This document shows positions 1 through 8,709 of a stretch of 64,000 nt of DNA, piece by piece. Within the stretch, counting starts at the first letter, position 1. Each line of letters opens with the position of its first letter. Below the pieces are notes generated by a model. It did no database searches. It was given only the letters and a program-made list of their open reading frames with translations, and was not told the DNA's origin. Source of the DNA: Gammaproteobacteria bacterium (GTDB lineage Bacteria > Pseudomonadota > Gammaproteobacteria > Pseudomonadales > Pseudohongiellaceae); the NCBI GenBank assembly GCA_019654215.1, contig BPDI01000008.1, positions 30,612-94,611 on the forward strand, in the 5' to 3' direction. A program made the translations under genes and the position numbers.

Positions 1-1421
1 TTGAACAAGGGCAACACTGGTGTCTCTTTGGCCCTAATGGTGCTGGCAAAACTCTTCTCGCAAATTTAATCGCAGCTAAGCGAATTGAATCAGGTAAATA
101 TGTAACTTATTGCCCCAACTTTGTGCCGGTTCGCGATATCCACACAGTGTCATTTGAAGAACAACAAAAATTATGGCAGAAAGATAATCGTCTGGATATC
201 AGTGAATACAGTGAGGATGCTCACGATACAGGGACACAAGTAATCGAACTTGTTAGAAGTACGAGAGCAAGCGGGCAGCAAGATTCGGAGTTATTGGAGC
301 AATTATCCAGTGAGCTTGACATCGCTCACTTGCATACGAAGGGGATTCGTTTTTTGTCTTCAGGGCAGATTCGCAAAGTGCTTATAGCTAGGGCACTTTA
401 TGCGTTTAATCCAGATTCTCCTCAAGTAGTAATACTCGATGATCCCTTGGAGAGTATCGACGGGGACTCCCAGGAACGAATAAAAAGTTGCATAGATAAA
501 TATTTGCATTCAGGTTTTTCTAGCATTCAGCTCTGTCGAAGAAAAGTTGACGTCTTGCCTGGTGTAAGTCACATAGCGCTTATGCAAGATTTAAAGATAT
601 TGCAGCAAGGGGATAGGACAAAAATCGAAGTTGGTAATACTTTTCGTCAATTACAAAATCGAATTCCAAAGATTCCTGATCAATTACCAAATAGTTCAAT
701 TGAGCCCAATAAAGAAAAGAGAGAGGTTTTAATTGAGTTGTTACAAATTAATGCGAGCTATGGTCCTCTCGTTGTCCTCAATAACTTAAATTGGGCCATG
801 TATTCTGATCAACATGTGCAAATCGAAGGGCCGAATGGTTGTGGCAAGTCCACATTGCTCAGCCTCATTGATGGCGAGAATCATAAAGCCTATGGCCAGG
901 ACGTAACCCTGTTTGGAACAAAGAAAGGCAGTGGAGAAACCATTTGGGAAGTGAAAGCAAAATTTGGTGTTGTGTCCAATGAGTTACACAATAAGTATGT
1001 AAAAGGATGGAAGGTAATCGATGTAATCGTTTCGGGATTCTTCGATTCGGTAGGGCTCTATGACGACAGTGGTACTCAGGAAATAGAAATAGCAAAAGAC
1101 TGGTTGGGTGCGCTTGGTATCATGGGATTGGAAAAGTATTTCTATCACGAAATCTCGTTCGGTCAGCAACGCTTAGTTTTACTAGCAAGGGCAATGGTTA
1201 AACAGCCCAGAATTCTGGTGCTTGATGAACCGTGTGTTGGGCTAGACGACTTTCATCGAGTGTTAATACTGGGAGTGCTAGACAAGATTACCGAGCAAAC
1301 GGCAACTAATATTATATATGTAAGTCACATAAGAGATGAAAAGCCGCAGTGTATTAATCGTCGATTAAGTTTTGTCTCAAATAATAACGGTGGCTTTCGG
1401 ATAGAAGAGTCTGTAGTTTGA
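1..1421 (+). CDS. Tandem-domain ABC ATPase, ModF-like (5' end outside window)
   Basis: The reading frame is already open at base 3, so the true start lies before the window. Two complete ATP-binding cassettes are visible. The first has Walker A GPNGAGKT at about bases 30-53, signature LSSGQ, and a Walker B-like stretch VVILDDPLESID. The second has Walker A EGPNGCGKST near base 826, signature ISFGQQ, and Walker B ILVLDEPCVGLD. There is no membrane segment. About 473 residues are present, close to the two-cassette ModF/PhrA-type ATPases (about 490). Those proteins are associated with molybdate uptake or photorepair loci, but their precise role is poorly defined. No transport partner is present downstream. 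The ABC assignment is firm; the ModF-like label is by architecture only. Confidence 0.85.
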   Translation, partial: EQGQHWCLFGPNGAGKTLLANLIAAKRIESGKYVTYCPNFVPVRDIHTVSFEEQQKLWQKDNRLDISEYSEDAHDTGTQVIELVRSTRASGQQDSELLEQLSSELDIAHLHTKGIRFLSSGQIRKVLIARALYAFNPDSPQVVILDDPLESIDGDSQERIKSCIDKYLHSGFSSIQLCRRKVDVLPGVSHIALMQDLKILQQGDRTKIEVGNTFRQLQNRIPKIPDQLPNSSIEPNKEKREVLIELLQINASYGPLVVLNNLNWAMYSDQHVQIEGPNGCGKSTLLSLIDGENHKAYGQDVTLFGTKKGSGETIWEVKAKFGVVSNELHNKYVKGWKVIDVIVSGFFDSVGLYDDSGTQEIEIAKDWLGALGIMGLEKYFYHEISFGQQRLVLLARAMVKQPRILVLDEPCVGLDDFHRVLILGVLDKITEQTATNIIYVSHIRDEKPQCINRRLSFVSNNNGGFRIEESVV

Positions 1422-1424
1422 GAG

Positions 1425-1855
1425 CTAACCTCTAATATAATTTTCCAGTTGCTCTATTGTTGATTGCTGATCACTAATTATATCTGCGACCAAGTCACCA
1501 ATAGAAAGTACACCTACCACTCGACTGTCATCTATACTGGCACAGTGACGAATATGATTATCGGTCATTAATGCAAGTGAGGCTTGCACGCTCTCATGTG
1601 AAGGCGCTGTTACTACCTTTGCACTCATGATTTCTTCAACTTTGGTTTCTGAGATTGTCTCCCTTTAAGAATTACGTCTCTGGTGTAATCTCGCTCAGAA
1701 ATTATGCCGACCAACTGCAGGTCGGTCATAACCAGTAGCGCGCCGCAGCGCTTATCAGCCATCATTTGAATTGCCTCGTAGACACTAGCAGTTGGACTGA
1801 TGGACCAGATTTCATTAATCTGTTTTCGATTTAGTATTTGATTGACTGTATGCAT
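1425..1855 (-). CDS. CBS-domain pair protein (one frameshift)
   Basis: A small cytoplasmic protein of about 143 residues made of two CBS motifs, which in other proteins bind adenosyl ligands. The first half starts MHTVNQIL and contains the typical stretch VGIISERDYTRDVILKGR. The second half contains VVGVLSIGDLVADII. The frame breaks near base 1650. In the other frame the sequence continues SETKVEEIMSAKV, exactly what CBS-pair proteins of this type show at that point, so one base appears to be missing. It is convergent with the ABC ATPase, with its stop three bases away. No other domain is attached, so the regulated partner is unknown. Confidence 0.8.
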
Positions 1856-1895
1856 CTTTCACCCCTTGTCAATCTCACGCAGTGGGTGACGGAGC

Positions 1896-2444
1896 TCAAT
1901 TTACACGCGATAGAGAAATATTAGCGTAACCTACATTGTTGCCATAAAAACCGCGACTGTCGTTAACAAACAGGGTGAGTTCGCCGTCACAAGCTGCGAC
2001 AAAGTTGTAACTACCACTATCATCAACTTCAAGATCAGAAACCCCGCGAAGACTGTTACGACTGCAGCGAGATTGATACAACATTAGTTCAAACCAATTA
2101 TGATCAGGTGAGCGCTTTGTCGATGTTAACCATTCGTATCGCATAACACTGTTTGCAAAGCCCATTTCATCAATTGGTTCACCATTTTCGTTTTGGTCAT
2201 ATATCTGGTCAATCCAGTAACTAAGTATGCTGATATCCATTGTGTAACGTGCACCGAATTGTAAATTTATTCCTGTACCAAAATTTGGATCTTTGGTGAA
2301 AAAGTGTACGTTTTTTCCTTCACCAACATTGAGCGACTCGCCTTGAAAAGAACTCTCGTAAAGGCGAATGCCGGGAAAGGAACAGCTGCTAAGAATAAAA
2401 GTTAGAACACAGAAAGTGAAAACAGATTTAGCGACTTTTTGATT
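1896..2444 (-). CDS. Putative lipoprotein with LecA (PA-IL)-like lectin motif
   Basis: An ATG at 2240 gives only 114 residues, but the same frame stays open upstream to 2444. There it encodes a lipoprotein signal: a hydrophobic run followed by the lipobox LSSC (cysteine near base 2382). No ATG or GTG precedes it in frame. A GTG about 25 bases further upstream would connect if one A were added to the A5 run near 2437, so a homopolymer error probably hides the start. The C-terminus carries FVNDSRGFYGNNVGYA, which resembles the calcium/galactose site of Pseudomonas LecA (NDVPGTYGNNSG): the Asp and both Asn ligands are conserved. The preceding strand pattern also fits that beta-sandwich. Sugar binding is inference. 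Confidence 0.55.
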   Translation of the reverse strand, partial: NQKVAKSVFTFCVLTFILSSCSFPGIRLYESSFQGESLNVGEGKNVHFFTKDPNFGTGINLQFGARYTMDISILSYWIDQIYDQNENGEPIDEMGFANSVMRYEWLTSTKRSPDHNWFELMLYQSRCSRNSLRGVSDLEVDDSGSYNFVAACDGELTLFVNDSRGFYGNNVGYANISLSRVN

Positions 2445-2588
2445 TCAACCACTGATACAACTCCAATCAAAAGGAATAGATTCTGGAATTTCAGAATAGA
2501 CACTAAGACTAGTCTACTCTTGCGCCCACAAGAGCTCAAATCGGAAAAATCTGAAAGAAATTCAATAATTTAACTCAGTTTCAGGAGT

Positions 2589-3377
2589 TTATTTACCAGT
2601 CCAAACCGGCTTTCTTTTCTCAATATAAGCTTTTCTAGCTTCTTTACTATCTTCGGAATCAAACGCGGATGAGAGTGCGTCGACAGCAGTTTCAGGTACT
2701 TGTTGGAAGTTCATATCTTCCATTTCATAGAGGAGGTCGCGGGTGCGCTTTAATGCTAGTGGGGACATTTCAGCGATTTTTGCTGACATTTTTTCGGCTT
2801 CATACATTAAGCTGCCAGCACCTACTACTTTAGTAATTAATCCCATGCGTTCCGCCTGAGCGGCTCCTAGTGATTTTCCAGTGAAGATCAATTCCGCTGC
2901 CTTCATGCGTCCGATTAAGCGCTGCAGAATCCAAACATGCATACCAGGAGGGGCAGCCAGATTGGGTACACCGGGATAACCAAAGTCAGCATCGTCGGCT
3001 GCGATGATCATGTCGCAGGCGAAAGCAAGAGTGCATGCTCCTTCTCGGGCATATCCATGCACTGCCGCAATAATAGGCTTCGATAAACCGCGAACGATAT
3101 CCATCGTTCCCATATAAAAAAGTCGCAAGAACTCCTTCATTTCTGAAGAATTAAACTCTTCAAGATATTTCAAGTCTACTCCGCCAGAGAGTCCAGGTCC
3201 GTTTCCTGCTAGCACGATAACCCGCACATTTGGATCTGCGTCTGCTTGTCTCAGCGCCGCGTGATATTCAAGGGTCATGTCTCGATCAATTAAGTTGGCT
3301 GGCGGGCGATCAAGAATTATCTTGGCGGTTTGTTCTTCTATTTCGTATTGTAGGGAGGTAAAGCTAGGGTCGGACAT
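2589..3377 (-). CDS. Enoyl-CoA hydratase/isomerase family protein
   Basis: A 262-residue crotonase-fold protein, the usual length for the family. The frame starts MSDPSFTSLQYEIEE. It shows LAGNGPGLSGGVDLKYLEEF (substrate-loop region with the first oxyanion-hole element) and HGYAREGACTLAFACD (second oxyanion-hole element, usually HGxxxGGG). It ends in the family-typical sequence EARKAYIEKRKPVW. The fold hydrates, isomerises or cleaves acyl-CoA thioesters in the cytoplasm. Substrate cannot be told from sequence. The neighbours are not beta-oxidation genes, so it appears to be a single-gene unit. The two glutamates of classical enoyl-CoA hydratases are not obvious, so isomerase or another crotonase activity is possible. 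Confidence 0.85.
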   Translation of the reverse strand: MSDPSFTSLQYEIEEQTAKIILDRPPANLIDRDMTLEYHAALRQADADPNVRVIVLAGNGPGLSGGVDLKYLEEFNSSEMKEFLRLFYMGTMDIVRGLSKPIIAAVHGYAREGACTLAFACDMIIAADDADFGYPGVPNLAAPPGMHVWILQRLIGRMKAAELIFTGKSLGAAQAERMGLITKVVGAGSLMYEAEKMSAKIAEMSPLALKRTRDLLYEMEDMNFQQVPETAVDALSSAFDSEDSKEARKAYIEKRKPVWTGK

Positions 3378-3521
3378 CTCTTAGGTTATTCTCTTATGGC
3401 GTATAGATTCTTTTTTACAGCGTTAGCAGTATATATTTGGTGCTCACATCTTATAATAGCAGCGCCCAACTGCCAGAGATGAACAGAAATAAATCGTTAA
3501 TTTAGCAAACGGAACAAAATC

Positions 3522-4948
3522 ATGAAAATAGCTATAGCAACATTTATTACTGGAATGATAGTAAGTCTACCTCTCGTGGCTGCTGAGTCCAGGCCGGATC
3601 CCATTGCAGATCCAATTCCGGAAAAAATACAGAAAGGGGACATATCTGTTGCTTTGCAGGACTTTGTGCAGATTCCCGAATCTCAAGATTCCGCGATGCC
3701 TGAGCGCACTAATGTTGCCCACGCTCGGATTCAATTCATGACACCGCTTCCGGATGGGTCGGGCCGCCTGGTCGTAAACGATTTAAGAGGATTACTTTAT
3801 TTAATACCTGAAACCGGTGGTGAACCATCCATGTATCTGGATGTGCGTCAGCACGATATCGGATTCGACGATTCCATGTTTCCTAATGAAACGGGCTTAG
3901 CAGGGGTGGCATTCCATCCTGATTTTGGCAGCGAAGGTGCTGCGGGTTACGGAAAATTCTACACGGCGATCAGTGTTTCATCAGACAGTGGCGAAGCAAA
4001 CTATCTCGATGACAATTCAGAAAACCATAAGAGTGTTATTAGAGAATGGACAGCTGATGATCCTAATTCTAATTCCTTTTCTGGCTCGACGCGCGAAATT
4101 ATTCGTATTGGGCAGTTCGATCAGAATCACAACATAGGAACTTTGGCTTTTAATCCAGCGACAAATCCAGGCGATGCCGATTACGGAATGCTCTATGCCA
4201 GCATGGGAGACGGTGGCGGTGCCAACGATCCCATGGAGTATGGACAATCGACCTTCGAACCCATGTCAGGTATTTTTCGCATAGATCCTCTGGGTGGTGA
4301 AGGTGATTCTGCTTACGGTATTCCAGCTGACAATCCTTTTTTGAGTAGTTCAGATTTTGCTCCGGAAACGTGGGCCTATGGTTTACGCATCCGCAGGCAT
4401 TCTCTTTCGATATAGATGGCACTATGTATATCTGCGACATCGGGCAAACCCAGATTGAAGAAGTAAATATTGGTGTGGCCGGAGCAAACTATGGCTGGCG
4501 AGTCAGGGAAGGTACATTTGCCACAGCTTTTGGGCTCGGTGGTGTCAGACCTAATCCGGTATACCCCAGGCCAGAGGATGATCAGGAATATACCTATCCT
4601 GTTGCACAATTTGATCACGATGAAGGTAATGCCATCAGTAGTGGATTCGTTTATCGCGGTTCTGCTGTTCCTGAATTGCAGGAAAAATTTGTTTTTACCG
4701 ACATGGTTACAGGAAGAGTGTTTTATATCGATACGGACAATTTAGAACCTGATAATCCAACAACTATTCTTGAACTGCGCATAGAGTTTTTTGGTTTTGA
4801 GCGAAATGTTGCGGATGCGCTGGGATTTCCTAACACATATTCTAGGGGTAACCGTGCTGGACTGCGCCTAGGCATAGACTCTGAAGGTGAGCTCTATTTC
4901 CTCACTAAAGGCGATGGAAAAATCAGGAAAATGGTTCCCGCCTCATAA
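3522..4948 (+). CDS. Exported sugar/sorbosone dehydrogenase-like beta-propeller (one frameshift)
   Basis: Starts MKIAIATFITGMIV with a Sec signal ending near VAAES. The body has the hallmarks of the glucose/sorbosone dehydrogenase (PQQ-type) propeller: TGLAGVAFHPDFG, a YTAISVSS strand, DQNHNIGTLAFNP, LYASMGDGGGANDP, then WAYGLR followed in the other frame by NPQAFSFD and GANYGWRVREG. The break is at about base 4388: adding one A to 'cgcatccg' restores GLRNPQ, the conserved family motif. The reconstructed protein is about 475 residues. The family oxidises aldose-type sugars in the periplasm using PQQ. Whether this member binds PQQ and which sugar it uses are unknown. Confidence 0.8.
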
Positions 4949-5113
4949 ATACAAACTCTCGAAGTAAGAAGTTGTGGTCGACATAATCGTTATAAGAATC
5001 ATAGTTCAAAAACTTTTCCTAAGGTCTGTGTTATTAATGCACGCCGCTTAAGCAGTAGTCCTCCTCGACCAGTTTCTGGTATGGTTTAAATACCTAAGAA
5101 GCGAGGAAAACTA

Positions 5114-6694
5114 ATGAACCGCAGAAAATTTATCCGCAATAGTGGTCTCCTGACTAGTTCCTTGGTCTGGCCTACTCTCTCTAGTGCTCAAGACAGTTGG
5201 TCTGGCGGCCAAATCCAACACTTAATACCGCTCGCTAATCACGACTCGATAATGCTCAAGGTTTCCTTCGTTGAACCGCAAAGTAATCCCACTCTGCGGG
5301 TAGGATCACGAGCAATTGAGGGCGTGCAAACCGATACCCTGGGTCGCTTTTGGACTTTCGTAGCGGATGGTTTGGAAAGCGATCAGGAGTACGAATTAAG
5401 CCTGCAGCAACAAGGGACTCGATATGCAGAGTCCTGGCCTTTGATGACAAATCCGGCTGCAGATACTGAAACTGAAACAATGCGATTGCTTGTATTTAGT
5501 TGTGCAGGTGGACCTGATGATGCACAAACTGAAAATGGCGCGTGGCGCTATCTGCCAGTATCTACTCGACAGCGATTATTTAATAGAGCTTTGTCATTTG
5601 CGCCTGATCTGGCGATCGGAATCGGGGATCAGGTTTACTGGGATCAGAATATTGCTCGTCGGTGGCGTGGCAATGCAACTGCACAAGCAAATAGGGAACG
5701 AATTTGGGGCAAGTACGGTTCATTCGACGAAGATTTACCAGTCTTCGGCTCCAATAATGAGGCAGCACTAACATCTTGTTTGGATGAACAAATAGCTTCT
5801 CTGTATGGTACAAACTTCCGTTCAACACCGTTGATACTCACCCAGGACGATCACGACTATTTCGAAAATGATGAAGGCACCGATGACATCATTACTTTTC
5901 CGCCGCGCAATTTTACTTCGCAATTAGGTAGAGCATCTCAGCAACTTTATTTTCCTGAGTACTTGCCGGAATTAAATCGCCCATTACATTTAGCCGGTTC
6001 AAATAGGAATGGCTTAAGCGAGTCATACGGTTCATTTCGTTGGGGATCCTTGCTGGAATTACTTCTTTATGACTGCCGGCGTTTTATAACTCTTGCTGGG
6101 CCCACTGCAGTCTTTATCGAAGAGCAAACCGAACGGTGGATCGCCGAAAGAACCGCAGATGAAAGCAGCACTCGTCATTTAATCCACATTCCTTCGACTC
6201 CATTTGGTTGGACTGCTGGGAAATGGGGTGAATGGTATCCGGATTATCTTCAGCCCAGCGGTCAGCTTGGAATCGAGAATCCAAAACCTTATTGGCAAGC
6301 AGGTTGGTATCAACAACATCAACGAATTCTTTCCAGCATGTCTGCGCAGGACGAGCGCATTCCGATCATCGTATCAGGCGATCTTCACGCAATTGGTTCC
6401 GGCATGATTACGCAAAGTGGTCCATTAACATTTGAAAATCCTGTGCATTCTATACTTGCCGGGCCAATTAGCACTGGTACAGGCTGGCCAAGCGGGGTAA
6501 GAGGCACCGGAGCGCAAGTACCTATTGATTTGGAAGTGGAGGAGAGAGTGCATCCGGTTGAGAACAACGGCTTTTCAATCTTTGATGTAAATTCCGATAG
6601 CATTGATGTACGACAATTTGCCTGGTTGCCTGAGCAGGGATTAGAAGCTATTGATAATCTGGAGCCATTCTCTAGATTTAGCATTAGCCGTTAG
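5114..6694 (+). CDS. PhoD-family alkaline phosphatase/phosphodiesterase, Tat-type signal
   Basis: 526 residues, intact. The N-terminus NRRKFIRNSG is a twin-arginine motif followed by a hydrophobic stretch and a cleavage-like LSSAQD, so export folded through Tat is likely. PhoD-type metallophosphoesterase motifs appear in order: FSCAGGPDD, GIGDQVYWDQ, QDDHDYFEND, LYDCRRF and SGDLHAIGSG. An N-terminal Ig-like domain precedes the catalytic part, as in the family. Members release phosphate from monoesters or diesters using Fe/Ca. The SMR gene follows 16 bases downstream. No Pho box was identified, so phosphate control is only presumed. Confidence 0.85.
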   Translation: MNRRKFIRNSGLLTSSLVWPTLSSAQDSWSGGQIQHLIPLANHDSIMLKVSFVEPQSNPTLRVGSRAIEGVQTDTLGRFWTFVADGLESDQEYELSLQQQGTRYAESWPLMTNPAADTETETMRLLVFSCAGGPDDAQTENGAWRYLPVSTRQRLFNRALSFAPDLAIGIGDQVYWDQNIARRWRGNATAQANRERIWGKYGSFDEDLPVFGSNNEAALTSCLDEQIASLYGTNFRSTPLILTQDDHDYFENDEGTDDIITFPPRNFTSQLGRASQQLYFPEYLPELNRPLHLAGSNRNGLSESYGSFRWGSLLELLLYDCRRFITLAGPTAVFIEEQTERWIAERTADESSTRHLIHIPSTPFGWTAGKWGEWYPDYLQPSGQLGIENPKPYWQAGWYQQHQRILSSMSAQDERIPIIVSGDLHAIGSGMITQSGPLTFENPVHSILAGPISTGTGWPSGVRGTGAQVPIDLEVEERVHPVENNGFSIFDVNSDSIDVRQFAWLPEQGLEAIDNLEPFSRFSISR

Positions 6695-6710
6695 GAAAGA
6701 AGGGTGAATT

Positions 6711-7040
6711 ATGAATAATTGGATTTATTTAATAGTTGCAATTGTTTCTGAAGTAGTGCAACTTCTGCACTAAAAGCCAGCGCAGGCTTTACAGTATTGA
6801 TACCGTCAATAATTGTTGTGACGGGTTACAGCTCAGCGTTTTATTTTCTTTCCTTAACTTTAGGGCCATACCTATAGGCATGGCCTACTCCATTTGGTCT
6901 GGTGTTGGAGTTGCATTTATAACCCTAATTGGTTGGAAGTTCTTTAATCAGAACCTTGATCTGCCTGCGATTATCGGAATACTTTTAATCGTGCTGGTGT
7001 TATCGTTATGTATACTTTTTCAGAGTCAGTTGCTCGTTAA
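6711..7040 (+). pseudogene. SMR-family small multidrug exporter (three indels)
   Basis: Begins [16 protein letters not shown], the SMR start with the essential membrane glutamate at position 14. Read straight it stops after about 20 codons. Correcting single-base losses near 6758, 6870 and 6990 restores SALKASAGF, then [17 protein letters not shown] (the diagnostic SMR loop before helix 3), and the end AGVIVMYTFSES. The whole is about 110 residues, the normal SMR length with four helices. EmrE-type members export cationic drugs, guanidinium or polyamines with proton antiport. The corrections all add back a base in a short run, so the gene may be intact in the organism. Confidence 0.7.
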
Positions 7041-7300
7041 GGAGAAAGCTTGAACGAAGTTTAGTTTATATTAATCCGCAATCTCGCGGTGGCATCGCGC
7101 AGCTGGATATCAGGAAGGGAGTTCCAAGTGTGTAACAGGTCAAAGACAAACCCTAAGTCCCGCCAGATAATGATCCATCTACTGAAGCGGCCACTCTTAA
7201 ACATGCTTTTCCTTATGAGTGTAAATTAATTGCGAAAGCTTGTCCAAAGGTGTACTTAGGGAAAGCCCGCAAAAAATAACTGGAACTAAACGGTGAAAAT
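7041..7300. other. Unassigned stretch, possible decayed or error-broken gene
   Basis: No intact frame longer than about 50 codons. A frame near 7080-7120 reads INPQSRGGIAQLDI, reminiscent of the N-terminal NPxSRGxIA motif of glutathione S-transferases. Another open stretch ending at 7279 contains CKLIAKACPKVYLGKARKK. They do not join into one recognisable protein even allowing single indels. Real decay and sequence error are both possible. Confidence 0.3.
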
Positions 7301-8158
7301 ATGAAAAAGAAAATAGTCGAGCTTAAAAAAAAGCTTTTCCTTTACCTTTCTTTAGCAGGGCTCTAGTGTCTTCTTCTTTTGCAATTGCCCAGAATCGATT
7401 AGCAATAGAAGAAGTAAAAGATGGTCTCATATGATCACAGGCCGGGAGGCAACATGGTGTTCGGTTACTTCTGAGGGAGTAATTCTAATCGATGATAAGT
7501 TTCCTCAAGATTCGATGAAATTCAGTCACTAGTTGCTACAGTCAGTAACTTACCTGTGCGCTATGTAGTCAATACTCATCACCATGGTGATCATTCTGGA
7601 AGCAATCCTGGATTTTTACCAATAGCTGAAGTAATTGCTCATAAGAATGCGCGTGAAAATATGATTCGTGGCAATCAGGACGGGTTACCAAGAGTTGTTT
7701 ACAATAATGAGACTTCAGTGTTCTTGGGTGGAATCGAAGTGCAAGTCTTCCATTTGGGTAGAGGACACACCAACGGGGACTCAGTAGTTTATTTCCCTGA
7801 TTTGAAAACTTACACGGTGGGGATTTACTTCATGGAACTGCGCCATTCATTGATTATGGTAATGGCGGAACCAGTCGTGGTTGGGTTGGCACTATGAATA
7901 ATATTCTTTCGCTTGATTTTGATACTGCGATACCAGGCCATGGTGTAGTATGAATCGTCGAGATGTGCTCAACTTTCGTAATCAAATGGAATCGGTACGT
8001 CATCGAATGGCTAACCTAATACGTAATGGTCTAGACGCTGATGATGCCCTGAAGAAATCCCCGATGGTAATCTGAGTTGGACTCAAGCGGAAAACGGTTT
8101 GTTTATGCAACGCAGTATTCCTGGATTTTATGAAGAAATCTCGGCGGAGTTAGATTAA
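7301..8158 (+). pseudogene. Exported metallo-beta-lactamase-fold hydrolase (several indels)
   Basis: Starts MKKKIVEL after a weak ribosome site. A signal-like hydrophobic segment and the cleavage region ASSFAIAQN follow in shifted frames. The core shows the metal motif NTHHHGDHSGSNPGF at about 7565-7610 (HxHxDH), then VQVFHLGRGHTNGDSVVYFPD (third-ligand His region). Beyond another shift a GHG motif sits near 7937. It ends in EEISAELD. The layout matches the exported hydrolase at 48049-49001, so the two are paralogues. Substrate is unknown. At least four frame changes occur between the signal and residue 260. Confidence 0.65.
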
Positions 8159-8185
8159 ACAAAACGAGTTTTAAAGAGGTAGCTC

Positions 8186-8573
8186 GTGTCAGGTGAAGTT
8201 GATTTAGAAAAACTGCTTGCCTTTTTGCAGCCGAAGTTGCTCGAGGGTGAGTTTGTTTTTTGCAATCTTAAAGATAAAACCCTCAACGATGTTTTAGAGC
8301 TGAACCCTCTTAGCGCTACAGGGAAGATGAAGGTCTCAGTCTTCTCCTTTCCAGAGAGCAGGCTGAAGGTGCTGGTATCAAGTATGACTCAGTTTTCAGA
8401 GGCATCACCTTGTCGGTGCATTCTAGCCTTGATGCCGTTGGGCTAACTGCAGCAGTCTCAAATAAGCTTGCAGCCAATGGTATTCCTGCCAATATATTGC
8501 GGCGCATTTCCATGACCATGTATTCGTACCAGCAGGGAAAGCTGAACTTGCATTACAGTTACTCACGAATTAA
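8186..8573 (+). pseudogene. ACT-domain-containing protein (two indels)
   Basis: GTG start 28 bases after the preceding gene; reads MSGEVDLEKLLAFLQPKL, then FVFCNLKD. Adding one G near 8325 continues GEDEGLSLLLSREQAEG, then YDSVFRGITLSVHSSLDAVG. A second shift near 8500 leads to HDHVFVPAGKAELALQLL and a stop at 8573. This order matches the small cytoplasmic ACT-domain proteins of about 130 residues (COG3602 type), thought to bind amino acids. The function of this group is not established. The small overlapping frames around it are artefacts of the shifts. Confidence 0.6.
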
Positions 8574-8709
8574 AAGCGTGAGCCGTAGCTCGCTTCCGCA
8601 CTTCTGGGGTATAGTTGTATCCCTTTTCTCCTAAACAGGCGTGGAGGGCAGGTAGAATCTGGGTTCTGCCTGCAAAGTCCTAGAAAAAAAAAGAATAAAG
8701 GACCCGGAA

